The notes beneath the pieces are model-generated. The model had not been told where the DNA came from and made no database searches. It worked only from the letters and a program-made list of their open reading frames with translations. Shown here piece by piece: positions 6,762 through 13,662 of a DNA stretch of 23,159 nucleotides. Position 1 is the stretch's first letter. Each line of letters opens with the position of its first letter. The position numbers were made by a program, and so were the translations under genes. The stretch is from the IMG/VR virus record IMGVR_UViG_3300049729_000057, positions 1 through 23,159 of that record. The stretch is one strand, 5' to 3'. This DNA is from a virus.

Positions 6762-6932
6762 ATGTCCAAAATAAAGAAGCTGAAAGCGATACGTCAACCC
6801 GGCGGAGCCTACGATCTCAATACCACGCGAACGGCGACGGGTTTGAAGCGCGCCGCGAAGTTCGCAGAACCTACCGACGAGCGGGTTGCGGAGTACGCAA
6901 GGACGAACGGGATGTCGTGGGAAGTATTCTAA
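6762..6932 (+). CDS. small basic hypothetical protein
   Basis: 56 residues. ATG 6762 with TAGGAGA upstream is preferred over GTG 6729. The N-terminal half is basic (MSKIKKLKAIRQPGG) and the C-terminal half is mixed. It ends just before the dispersed element at 6938. No family recognised. Confidence 0.65.
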   Translation: MSKIKKLKAIRQPGGAYDLNTTRTATGLKRAAKFAEPTDERVAEYARTNGMSWEVF

Positions 6933-6937
6933 ACAAT

Positions 6938-6952
6938 GTCCAGATAATGGAC
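6938..6952 (+). repeat. 15-bp dispersed element copy (GTCCAGATAATGGAC)
   Basis: Perfect consensus in the short gap before the Bet-like gene, followed immediately by GAGGAGAGCTA and ATG 6964. Confidence 0.88.
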
Positions 6953-6963
6953 GAGGAGAGCTA

Positions 6964-8295
6964 ATGAGTAATCTTGAGTTTACAGACAAGGAACTGGCGG
7001 CGATCAAAGCGGAGTTCTGCCCGGGGTTCAACGACACCCAATTTGAGGTCTGCATGACCTTCTGCCGGGTCCGCAACCTCCTGCCCGGAAAGCATGTGGT
7101 CTTCCAGCTTCGAGCTTCCAAGGAGTGGGACGAGGCGGCGGGTGCCAAGGTCGCCACCACCAAAATCATCTTCATCACCACCATTGACGCCTCGCGCCTT
7201 ATCGCTCAGAGGACTGGACAGTACGGTGGCCAGGCCCCCGAGCAGTACATTTACCTCGATGCAAACGGAGCCCCCGGGATCGTGTCGGAGGTCCCTCTTC
7301 CCCAACTTCCGATGACGCCGGGCGTACAAGCCCTTCCCCGGGAGCCCTGGGCTGTCCGCACGACTGTCTATCGCAAGGATTTTGACCAACCAGTGTCAAG
7401 CGTAGCGAGGTTCGACGCATACGCCGCCACCTATAGCACAAAAGAAGGTCCGGTTCTAAACAGCATGTGGGCTCGCAGAGGCCCAGAACAGTTGGCCAAA
7501 TGCAGTGAAATGTTGAGCTTACGCAAAGCCTTCCCAGAAGAACTAGGTGGCCTGTACCTCGCTGAAGAGTTCAAACCCGGGGAGGACGACAAGCCCGCCC
7601 CGGTCACTCCCGCCTCCGTCGTGCCTCTACCTCCCTCAGTCCCCAAGGTAGATCACACCCCAGCCGAAGGGAAGCAAGAGCCGAGACCGGGGGAGACCAA
7701 AACAGAATTTCACACCACAGAGGTTCCGGCCACCCTCCCCGAGCATAGTGGAGAAACCTTGGTCGCCAAGGAGACCCCCAAGGAGAAGGTGCTCGCAGCC
7801 GTGCCCGGACTGAAGACCGCTTCCGCCCTTCCCCCACCAGAGGAGAAGAAAAAGAGAGGCCGACCGGCAAAGAAAAGTCCAGATAATGGACGGGACCTGG
7901 CCGCCGAGGGCGGGATCACTGACGCAGACATAGCCAATGCCGGAACCCCTCCACCGGTCGTGGACGAAGCCGCCAACCTCGCCGCCGCCCAAGAGTTCGT
8001 GGCTTCGGTCTCGGAGTTCACGGCAACAGAAGCCGCCGCCCAAGGCCTTCCCGACCCCCCGGACTATGGCAAAATACCGGAGGGGGAACAGAAAGACGGG
8101 TTCATTGCCCGATTCCGAGAGTTGGAGAAAATAAACGGGGTAACCAACAAAGCCCTCGGTGACTACATCAAAAGTCAGACAGGCAAATCAGGCTCTAAAA
8201 CGCTGACGGTCAGGGAGTGGACTGAAACGCTGGCAAAACTGGAATCCGCTAAGGAAAACGGAACTCTAAAAGAATTGGTAAAAGGAACGAAATGA
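6964..8295 (+). CDS. bet: Bet/RecT-type single-strand annealing recombinase with long tail
   Basis: 443 residues from ATG 6964 (SD GAGGAG). Residues 1-205 match the phage Bet family: an N-terminal LTD-ELAAIK helix, then VARFDAYAATY (148-157), WARRGPEQLAKCSEMLSLRKAFPEEL split over 169-194, and GLYLAEEF. Such proteins anneal complementary strands during recombination, usually with an exonuclease (here 15858) and SSB (9609). Residues 205-360 form a Pro/Glu/Lys-rich tail with an AT-hook-like KKKRGRPAKK (295-304). A short C-terminal helical domain follows. A perfect 15-bp element lies inside the tail at 7877. The tail is unusual for the family. Confidence 0.88.
   Translation: MSNLEFTDKELAAIKAEFCPGFNDTQFEVCMTFCRVRNLLPGKHVVFQLRASKEWDEAAGAKVATTKIIFITTIDASRLIAQRTGQYGGQAPEQYIYLDANGAPGIVSEVPLPQLPMTPGVQALPREPWAVRTTVYRKDFDQPVSSVARFDAYAATYSTKEGPVLNSMWARRGPEQLAKCSEMLSLRKAFPEELGGLYLAEEFKPGEDDKPAPVTPASVVPLPPSVPKVDHTPAEGKQEPRPGETKTEFHTTEVPATLPEHSGETLVAKETPKEKVLAAVPGLKTASALPPPEEKKKRGRPAKKSPDNGRDLAAEGGITDADIANAGTPPPVVDEAANLAAAQEFVASVSEFTATEAAAQGLPDPPDYGKIPEGEQKDGFIARFRELEKINGVTNKALGDYIKSQTGKSGSKTLTVREWTETLAKLESAKENGTLKELVKGTK
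7877..7891 (+). repeat. 15-bp dispersed element copy inside bet (GTCCAGATAATGGAC)
   Basis: Perfect consensus within coding sequence (residues KSPDNGRD), just after the AT-hook-like motif in the disordered tail, where an inserted copy would be easily tolerated. Confidence 0.85.
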
Positions 8296-8786
8296 CCTCC
8301 TCAACATGCGACCACAAGAACGCTGTCTACACTATACCTCTCCCTGGACTGGGAACCTTTGTTACCCGGTGCAGCGCGTGTATGCTGCTGGGAGATGTAT
8401 GTAAGAACCCGGACATTTCTATGCTCTCTTTCTATGAAAAAGTAGCGAACAGGGAGAAACCCATGTACGTACCAGCCAATCCACACGAAGCCTACAAGAT
8501 GGGGGTGGAAAATGCACTCAACTTAATGGCCGCGCACAATTTTTCAAACCCAAGCGTCACACCCACCTTGGAGGAAATCCGCAAGGCCCTGTTGACCGAG
8601 AAGGTGACCAAGTGGGCGAACGTGTACATGGACGGAACGAGAGTCTCAATCGACCCAACCACCTTTGATACGAGGCAGAATGCCGAAGCGGGGGCAAACC
8701 CAAAAGGAGTTCCAGCAGAGATATTTGGTACGCCTATAGGAACCTACCAGAAATCCGTGCCCATCGAAATCGAGGTCTCGCTTTGA
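8292..8786 (+). CDS. hypothetical protein with possible zinc site
   Basis: 164 residues overlapping bet by ATGA. C6, H8, C27 and C30 (CDH and CSAC) could bind one zinc. A helical middle (EAYKMGVENALNLMAAHNF) and a Leu/Glu helix (LEEIRKALLTEKV) follow, then a loop-rich C-terminus ending in an alternating hydrophobic strand (KSVPIEIEVSL). No family recognised. Position between the annealase and SSB suggests replication or recombination context only. Confidence 0.75.
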   Translation: MTSSTCDHKNAVYTIPLPGLGTFVTRCSACMLLGDVCKNPDISMLSFYEKVANREKPMYVPANPHEAYKMGVENALNLMAAHNFSNPSVTPTLEEIRKALLTEKVTKWANVYMDGTRVSIDPTTFDTRQNAEAGANPKGVPAEIFGTPIGTYQKSVPIEIEVSL

Positions 8787-9028
8787 TCCGACATGATGTA
8801 TGGCTCAAAGATCAGGATACACCCATGCCCATAGATGCCGACCAACTGACGTGCAGCGAGCGGGGGTATGTGATATTCCTGGCGCGCCCCGCGCCCGGCG
8901 AGAAGTTCGAGGAAGTAGCGAGGTTCAAATCGTCCAACATAGCCCGGGTGGTTGAAAAACCCGAGGCTCCGAAACCCAACCCAAAGAAGTCAAAAACCGT
9001 CCGGAAAATGGACAAGGAGCTAAAATGA
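8783..9028 (+). CDS. small hypothetical protein, TTG start
   Basis: 81 residues. The start is TTG 8783, in a TTGA overlap with the preceding stop and with GAGG upstream; ATG 8825 is an alternative that would remove the conserved-looking front. The body (LTCSERGYVIFLARPAPGE) looks beta-rich and the tail is lysine-rich and disordered. The 15-bp element at 8999 encodes its last residues. Confidence 0.6.
   Translation: MIRHDVWLKDQDTPMPIDADQLTCSERGYVIFLARPAPGEKFEEVARFKSSNIARVVEKPEAPKPNPKKSKTVRKMDKELK
8999..9013 (+). repeat. 15-bp dispersed element copy (GTCCGGAAAATGGAC)
   Basis: One central change (A for T) from the consensus. Lies at the 3' end of the 8783 gene (residues VRKMD), followed directly by AAGGAGCTAAA and ATG 9025. 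Confidence 0.8.
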
Positions 9029-9612
9029 TCTACCATGTTATTGCCAATGATGGCCGCATAACCGGAATCGAAGCTGATTCCTACGCTCTTTTAGGAAACG
9101 GCGTATATTCCTTCACCAACAACAAAGCTGAGGACCAGGCCGGAGTCAGAGGGAACCAAGTAGCTATAATAAATGCGGGGGCTACGTTTGCTGTCGTGGA
9201 AGATGACGCTCTTCTTGGGTCTTTCTACCCCGAGGATGAGGGTCCGGACGATCAAGACCAGGACGATGTATGTCCCGACTGCCAGATACTGGAACTGCTT
9301 GACACCGAGGAATTCACCGAGGCCGTGATTGACGTGATCGACAGCTACTGCTGCGCGCGCGAAGAAGACGAAGACACGCCGCCGGAGGACGAGCCTCCTA
9401 CTTCACAGATACCAATTGTTCCGAAGGTGGAACACCGAAAGTACGTCGGGGGTGATATTTGGGGCTTTGTGCCCCCTTCGGACACAACTCGGTTCGTTCA
9501 TTACAGTAATGAATATTATGCCAGATGCGGTGCTCAGAAGTATGCAGCAGGTTTGTACGATTGGAGTACAATACCCGTGTCTGAAACCACGCTTGTGGAG
9601 GACGGACAATGA
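9025..9612 (+). CDS. acidic hypothetical protein
   Basis: 195 residues with SD AAGGAG and ATGA overlaps on both sides. Residues 1-70 look like a small beta domain. Residues 70-130 are very acidic and contain CPDC and a CC pair. Residues 135-195 are aromatic-rich (HYSNEYYARCGAQKYAAG). No family recognised. Direct coupling to the SSB gene raises the possibility of a DNA-mimic or SSB partner, but that is inference. Confidence 0.75.
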   Translation: MIYHVIANDGRITGIEADSYALLGNGVYSFTNNKAEDQAGVRGNQVAIINAGATFAVVEDDALLGSFYPEDEGPDDQDQDDVCPDCQILELLDTEEFTEAVIDVIDSYCCAREEDEDTPPEDEPPTSQIPIVPKVEHRKYVGGDIWGFVPPSDTTRFVHYSNEYYARCGAQKYAAGLYDWSTIPVSETTLVEDGQ

Positions 9613-10049
9613 GCACTGGGTTCAGTTATGCACAAGTGGGCGGATTTCTAGCCAGCGACCCAGAGATTCGCTCCACCCCCTCTGGGGTCAAGGTAGTGAA
9701 TTTCGGAGTCGGGGTGGGTAAAGGATTCGGTGATAAATCCTCCACCTCCTGGTTTAACGTTGTTTGTTTCAAGGACATAGCTGACTTCGCTGAGAAATAT
9801 CTGAAGAAGGGCAAGTCCGTCCTCGTATCTGGCGATCTTCAGGTCCGAAGCTGGGATGACAAAACCACCGGGCAAAAGAGGACAACCACCGAGATCGTCG
9901 CCTACAAAATCGATTTCATGGACACTGGGGGGTCGAAGTCCGAGTCCGCACCGCGCGCGACATCCACCCAAGCCCGGCGCGAAACTCCGGCCCCGGCACC
10001 GAGAGCGTCGGCCCCCGAGCCAGAACCGTTTAATGAAGAACCATTTTAA
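9609..10049 (+). CDS. ssb: single-stranded DNA-binding protein
   Basis: 146 residues. The N-terminal OB-fold (about 1-105) shows GFLASDPEIRSTPSGVKVVNF, SSTSWFNVVCF, FAEKYLKKGKSVLVSGDLQ and the typical RTTTEIVAYKIDFM strand. A disordered Pro/Ala/Glu tail ends in EPFNEEPF, a version of the acidic tip that recruits partner proteins in bacterial SSBs. It coats ssDNA at the phage fork and assists Bet. The stop codon forms part of the next gene's SD (TTTTAAGGAGA). Confidence 0.93.
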   Translation: MSTGFSYAQVGGFLASDPEIRSTPSGVKVVNFGVGVGKGFGDKSSTSWFNVVCFKDIADFAEKYLKKGKSVLVSGDLQVRSWDDKTTGQKRTTTEIVAYKIDFMDTGGSKSESAPRATSTQARRETPAPAPRASAPEPEPFNEEPF

Positions 10050-10057
10050 GGAGAATT

Positions 10058-10297
10058 ATGCAAACCTACTGGTATGTGTACAAGACGTATGGCGGTCCTC
10101 CGAAGCATCGTCACAACTTCTATGAGGACGCCATCGAGGAAGCCAAGCGGTTAGTAGACACAGTCGGCGGGGAGTACGAAATCCTTCAGGCCGTGTCTGT
10201 GGTCAAGGCCGCTCCGAAGTACGTGGTTGACTCCTGTCGTCCGGTTGTTCCTCCAATCCGGGTAATCACAGAGGACGACGAAAATATCCCATTTTAA
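10058..10297 (+). CDS. small phage-type protein ending in an SSB-like acidic tip
   Basis: 79 residues. The N-terminus (TYWYVYKTYGGPPKHRHNF) and the following helix resemble a hypothetical protein I recall from tailed phages. The last residues, ITEDDENIPF, closely match the DDDIPF tip of bacterial SSBs. The gene follows ssb directly. The stop and SD (CCATTTTAAGGAGA) repeat the ssb end almost exactly. It may bind the same partners as SSB, or the tip may have been copied with the junction. Confidence 0.78.
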   Translation: MQTYWYVYKTYGGPPKHRHNFYEDAIEEAKRLVDTVGGEYEILQAVSVVKAAPKYVVDSCRPVVPPIRVITEDDENIPF

Positions 10298-10304
10298 GGA
10301 GACT

Positions 10305-10484
10305 ATGATTGTCTGCGAAAATTGCGGATGTAGGGTGTACAATGGACTGTGTGTACATTGTGACGAGGAAAACTACATCGAGGACCAGTACTTGGCATGG
10401 GAAGGATCATGCCCAGAAACAATATCGCTGGCCGCCGCAGAGCAACGAAAGCAGCGAGACCTCCGAAGGAGAGAAGCAGAATGA
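10305..10484 (+). CDS. 59-residue zinc-knuckle protein
   Basis: Short gene with SD AAGGAG and an ATGA overlap with the next gene. Cysteines C4, C7, C9, C16 and C19 (CENCGC and CVHC) form a compact zinc ribbon. An acidic stretch and an Arg-rich C-terminus (AEQRKQRDLRRREAE) follow. This could contact nucleic acid or protein. Function unknown. Confidence 0.72.
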   Translation: MIVCENCGCRVYNGLCVHCDEENYIEDQYLAWEGSCPETISLAAAEQRKQRDLRRREAE

Positions 10485-10732
10485 AAATCCAAGTCACTCA
10501 ACACCACATCGACACCGGGTTGAGGGGGTCTTGCACCGGAGACCCCATAGCCCTGGCCATGCTTGAGGCGGGGTACGAAGAACCGTGGGTGTCGCCCGTG
10601 CGGATTGTATGGACCGACCGGTTTGCCCATCCGTATGATACGGCGACCCCGGAGAGCGTTCTGGAGTTTATGACAACATTTGACAACGGAGGGTATGTTC
10701 GTCCGTTCGAGTTTGAATTGGAGGGAGCATGA
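10481..10732 (+). CDS. conserved phage-type small protein (VTQHHIDTG..CTGDPIALA)
   Basis: 83 residues from ATG 10481, overlapping the previous stop, with SD GGAGAG. The pattern VTQHHIDTGLRGSCTGDPIALAM near the N-terminus resembles a small family I recall from many phages. The body holds several aromatic strands (VRIVWTDRFAHPY, GGYVRPFEFELEG). No catalytic residues stand out and the function is unknown. Confidence 0.75.
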   Translation: MKIQVTQHHIDTGLRGSCTGDPIALAMLEAGYEEPWVSPVRIVWTDRFAHPYDTATPESVLEFMTTFDNGGYVRPFEFELEGA

Positions 10733-10941
10733 CCCGACCGTATGAAGAAAAATCTGACGCCCAGCTTGTAAAGAGTCTACGAGATGCTCGGTACACAGAC
10801 TCCCCTGGCGTGACAATACCGATCCTGGCTGAGGCTCTTGCCCGGCTACTTGAAGCCAAGCCCCCGTCCCCGCCATTTGTGCAGATGAGGCAGGAAAAGA
10901 GCTTCGTCCCGTTTCACTACAGTTTTAGTCACCGAGATTAG
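10729..10941 (+). CDS. small hypothetical protein
   Basis: 70 residues overlapping the previous gene by ATGA, with GGAGG upstream. A helical N-terminal half (KSDAQLVKSLRDARY ... LAEALARLLEAK) is followed by a proline-rich, aromatic C-terminus. The TAG stop shares its last base with the 15-bp element at 10941, the same arrangement as at 3818. No family recognised. Confidence 0.7.
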   Translation: MTRPYEEKSDAQLVKSLRDARYTDSPGVTIPILAEALARLLEAKPPSPPFVQMRQEKSFVPFHYSFSHRD

Positions 10942-10955
10942 TCCGGGTAATGGAC
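10941..10955 (+). repeat. 15-bp dispersed element copy (GTCCGGGTAATGGAC)
   Basis: Starts on the last base of the preceding stop codon and is followed directly by GGAGGAGGG and the lipoprotein start. Confidence 0.85.
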
Positions 10956-10967
10956 GGAGGAGGGATG

Positions 10968-11198
10968 ATGCGAATTCTGTGTCTGGGACTTTTACTGCTG
11001 ACCGGCTGCGGGCGGGACAACAGCGACTACCGCTATAATGTTATGGGAACCGCCTCTATGTTTTACTACACCGACAAGATCGAAATCGGAAGTCCGGATC
11101 AGAGAGACAATGCAAACTGCATCAACTTCGTAAATATGGACGGTAGACACATAACCCTTTGCGGAAGCTACGAAATCATAGACAAACATGCCCGCTAA
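10968..11198 (+). CDS. putative small lipoprotein
   Basis: 76 residues. ATG 10968 is chosen because GGAGGAGGG sits at the right distance; 10950 and 10965 are in-frame alternatives. MRILCLGLLLLTGCGRD is a short lipoprotein signal with a lipobox (LLTGC), predicting a lipid-anchored protein outside the inner membrane. The mature part (about 62 residues) has two cysteines (CINF and LCGSYE) that could pair. A surface role such as blocking superinfection is possible but unsupported. It overlaps the helicase gene by 11 bases. Confidence 0.72.
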   Translation: MRILCLGLLLLTGCGRDNSDYRYNVMGTASMFYYTDKIEIGSPDQRDNANCINFVNMDGRHITLCGSYEIIDKHAR

Positions 11199-12210
11199 GA
11201 AACCAACCCCCAAGCCGATCTCACTGAATGAGGAGCAACAGGCGGTGGTGTCCGCGCGCGAAGGATACTGGTGCTGCCTCGCCGGGCCGGGCTCGGGAAA
11301 ATCAGCATGTGTCGTATCTAGGTTTGCTGAGCTTATCAAAGAAGGCGTGTCGCCAGACGACATATTGTCCCTTAGCTTCACCAAAGTTGCGGCCAAAAAT
11401 CTACGCGACCGGGTCGAAGCTCAAGTAGGGAAACTAAATCTAACCCGTATGGCAGGCGCGGTGACGTTCCATAGTCTGGGCTTGAGCTTTGCTCAATTGG
11501 AGAAAGATGAGTTCCCATTCAAATTGGCAGACGATTTACCCCTTGCCACAGAGCCCGTCGCTGGAAAATTATCAGCAATTGCCGCCAGACGATTCGACGT
11601 TGATCCCCGTCGCCTTCGGGCCGTGGCAAGTCTTTATCGAAGAAAGAGGGTGGGTCCTACTCAAGCGGTACGAGATGCTGAGAATCATATCGATGCTGGG
11701 GAACTAAAACTTGCTCTCGCCTACAAGGATTATTGCAAGCGGCAGGAAGCCGAAGGCTTGCTCGATTTCGATTCGTTAATTTTTCACATGGTTCAGATAC
11801 TGGACAAAAAATCAGAGGTGAGGGGGCGATGGAAAAGAGATTGGCTGCAACTGGACGAGAGCCAAGACATGAGTCAAATCGAGTGGGACCTTGCACGGCT
11901 CGTCAGCGGGAAATCGGTCCTTACGGTAGGGGATACGTCGCAGGGTATCTATGGCTTCCGGGGGAGCGACTCCAAATTATTTGCCTCGATGAGCGACTTA
12001 TTCCCGGGCACCCAAACTATGTACCTGGCTTGCAACTACAGGTCAACTCCAGAAATCATTGACTTCATCCGACCTATTTCATCGTCGCAGGACCTGGCTT
12101 TGAAGTTTCACACTCCAAATGCCTCGGGCCCGGCCCCCGTGGTTAAGGGATTTTTGACACCATTTGCCGAGGCTGAATGGGTTGTGAAACAAATCAAGGA
12201 GGGAAAATGA
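11188..12210 (+). CDS. UvrD/Rep-like helicase, N-terminal half (split gene)
   Basis: 340 residues. Motif I GPGSGKS (33-39), Ia LSFTKVAAKNLRDRV (62-76), motif II LDESQD (222-227), motif III GDTSQGIYGFRGSD (248-261) and motif IV NYRST (283-287) are in the order of superfamily 1A helicases. The chain ends after EAEWVVKQIKEG, within domain 2A. Motifs V and VI are missing here but are found in a separate gene at 12823. Two small genes lie between the halves. The two chains probably assemble into one ATP-driven DNA helicase. No strong SD precedes the ATG; translation may couple to the lipoprotein gene. Confidence 0.9.
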   Translation: MPAKKPTPKPISLNEEQQAVVSAREGYWCCLAGPGSGKSACVVSRFAELIKEGVSPDDILSLSFTKVAAKNLRDRVEAQVGKLNLTRMAGAVTFHSLGLSFAQLEKDEFPFKLADDLPLATEPVAGKLSAIAARRFDVDPRRLRAVASLYRRKRVGPTQAVRDAENHIDAGELKLALAYKDYCKRQEAEGLLDFDSLIFHMVQILDKKSEVRGRWKRDWLQLDESQDMSQIEWDLARLVSGKSVLTVGDTSQGIYGFRGSDSKLFASMSDLFPGTQTMYLACNYRSTPEIIDFIRPISSSQDLALKFHTPNASGPAPVVKGFLTPFAEAEWVVKQIKEGK

Positions 12211-12542
12211 AACTTTCAGGGGAGGACGGATGGTGTATGTGGATGTACGAAGCCCCTCCGTTTGGGGCTCTGATTCAGATATGCAGAGAGGAATGGGAGG
12301 AGCCCTCCCTCGCTAAAAGAGAAGACTGCCGCCCGGAGCTTAATATCTACGGCTTGTACTGGAGACTGACAGGGATCGGAAGGATGTATCTTGAGTCTCA
12401 TCCGGTCCGCACAGCTTATCAACAAATGAATGGGTATAAAGGGTCCGTACAAATGGGCAGCTTTATGTCAAATTTGCTCGGTATGTTAGGCGAGGTTGGG
12501 GACTGCATTTCCGACGCCGGATTGATAGAGGAGTCCAGATAA
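12207..12542 (+). CDS. hypothetical protein between the helicase halves
   Basis: 111 residues from ATG 12207, with SD AAGGAGGG and an ATGA overlap with the first helicase half. The N-terminal half is tryptophan-rich (DGWCMWMYEAPPFG). The C-terminal half is a Gly/Met-rich helix (SFMSNLLGMLGEVGDCISD). No HNH, GIY-YIG or LAGLIDADG motif is visible, so it does not look like a homing nuclease. Its stop lies inside the 15-bp element at 12533. Confidence 0.72.
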   Translation: MKLSGEDGWCMWMYEAPPFGALIQICREEWEEPSLAKREDCRPELNIYGLYWRLTGIGRMYLESHPVRTAYQQMNGYKGSVQMGSFMSNLLGMLGEVGDCISDAGLIEESR

Positions 12543-12547
12543 TGGAA
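12533..12547 (+). repeat. 15-bp dispersed element copy (GTCCAGATAATGGAA)
   Basis: One mismatch, in the last base. It contains both the TAA stop of the upstream gene and the ATG start of the next one (TAATG). Confidence 0.75.
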
Positions 12548-12823
12548 AACTGCGAATGCAGATGCCACAGCGATGTCTCTTCAAATAAATCCTACGGTGG
12601 GTGGTTCTGCTGGAAATGCAAGGAGAACCATGAACCCATAAAGGCGGTGGTCGGACAATATGCAGACTACTTTGACACCGGTATCTGGTCAATGGATTGT
12701 GGTCGTATTGTTGCCCCAGAGGACCTCACTATTTCGCAACTCAAGGACTTCCTGTTAGCCTCCGGCGGAGCGGTATATCTGAGGCAAGACGGGAAGATTG
12801 TCTGGATTCCGGGAGAACGATAA
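12542..12823 (+). CDS. cysteine-rich small protein between the helicase halves
   Basis: 93 residues starting inside the 15-bp element. C4, C6, C8, H9, C23, C26 and H30 (CECRCH ... CWKCKENH) suggest a zinc-binding N-terminus. The C-terminal part contains a helix (LTISQLKDFLLASGG) and two strands ending VYLRQDGKIVWIPG, a compact fold. It overlaps the second helicase half by one base. Function unknown. Confidence 0.72.
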   Translation: MENCECRCHSDVSSNKSYGGWFCWKCKENHEPIKAVVGQYADYFDTGIWSMDCGRIVAPEDLTISQLKDFLLASGGAVYLRQDGKIVWIPGER

Positions 12824-12836
12824 TGGACACGACGGC
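12822..12836 (+). repeat. half-site of the 15-bp element at the second helicase start
   Basis: GATAATGGAC, the right part of the consensus, is intact, while the GTCC arm is missing. It spans the TAA stop and the ATG start, like the copy at 12533. It may be a decayed copy. Confidence 0.35.
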
Positions 12837-13644
12837 AATCTTGTCGAGGACCAATCTCGGGCTCCGACCGTTCGAGCAGGCGTTGACAGAAGCTAACGTC
12901 CCCTACCACCTTCTTGGGCGCGCAGGTTTCTGGGCACAAAATGAGGTTCGCACAAGTCTCGCTTTTCTGGGTTGTTCCTTGTACCCGTCTGACTACCTCC
13001 TCTCCCAGGCGATTCGAGCACCGTTCGCGGTCACTAAGTTCTTGCCCAAGACGAAGCTCGCGGCACGTCTCAAGGAATTGAAGGACGAGGATACTTCGTA
13101 TTGGAAGCTGCTCACACAAGAACCGCACTCGCTCGTCGAGAACAAGAACCTGGAAGCTCTTAACAACTTTGTCCAGTTCATTCACGCACTCAGCCGGTAC
13201 CGCGATCTTCCCCCGGGTGACGCCCTCAAGAAAATTCTGGAGTCTTTGCGCGCGTGGGATTACTATGCCGAGGAGGAAAGCAGTGGGCTGGACAATGATC
13301 CTGTCGCCAACCTCGTCGAGCTTTGCAAGCTGGCCGCGAAACACCAGACGGTCAAAGAATTTTTGGATTATTGTCGGAAGGTAACTGCGGCCTCGAAGTC
13401 GAAGAAGGGCGTTGCTTTAAGCACAATTCACGGCGCGAAAGGGCTTCAGTGGTCACATGTTTTCCTTGTGGGCTGCCAGGAAGGTATGATCCCGCATTCG
13501 AAATCAGACGATCTGCCGGGGGAACAGAACTGTTTCTTCGTGGCCTGTAGTCGAGCGGAACGGGAATTAACAATTAGTTACAGCGGACAGCCCTCCCCGT
13601 TCCTAAAAGATTTTCTGAGCAAGAAACCGGAAACTGTGGTATAA
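12823..13644 (+). CDS. UvrD/Rep-like helicase, C-terminal half (split gene)
   Basis: 273 residues with its own SD (GGGAG) and ATG. It begins with TTAILSRTN, the segment that directly follows the end of the 11188 protein in unsplit UvrD, PcrA and Rep. A 2B-like region (FEQALTEANVPYHLLGRAGF ...) follows. Motif V is STIHGAKGLQW (200-210) and motif VI is FFVACSRAERELTIS (238-252). The parts do not overlap and nothing obvious is missing, so this looks like a working two-chain enzyme. The last codons and stop (E-T-V-V-TAA) form the -10 of the next promoter. Confidence 0.88.
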   Translation: MDTTAILSRTNLGLRPFEQALTEANVPYHLLGRAGFWAQNEVRTSLAFLGCSLYPSDYLLSQAIRAPFAVTKFLPKTKLAARLKELKDEDTSYWKLLTQEPHSLVENKNLEALNNFVQFIHALSRYRDLPPGDALKKILESLRAWDYYAEEESSGLDNDPVANLVELCKLAAKHQTVKEFLDYCRKVTAASKSKKGVALSTIHGAKGLQWSHVFLVGCQEGMIPHSKSDDLPGEQNCFFVACSRAERELTISYSGQPSPFLKDFLSKKPETVV

Positions 13645-13645
13645 T
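13629..13645 (+). promoter_or_regulatory. extended -10 promoter overlapping a gene end
   Basis: GGAAACTGTGGTATAAT with TATAAT at 13640-13645 and TGG before it. No convincing -35 is seen at 16-17 bp, so it relies on the extended -10. The TAA of the helicase gene is part of the hexamer. It would express the genes from 13663. Confidence 0.65.
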
Positions 13646-13662
13646 GAATCTGAGGAGACAAA

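Noticed and set aside
9165-9170. TATAAT inside the 9025 gene.
   Set aside because: No -35 or extended -10 context; likely a chance match within coding sequence.
11034-11039. TATAAT inside the lipoprotein gene.
   Set aside because: It lacks TG before the hexamer and a -35 at normal spacing, and does not share the GTGGTATAATG context.
12207-12823. The DNA between the helicase halves as an intron or intein with a homing nuclease.
   Set aside because: Both flanking proteins have their own stop or start, no splice or intein signatures appear, and the two small proteins lack HNH, GIY-YIG and LAGLIDADG motifs.
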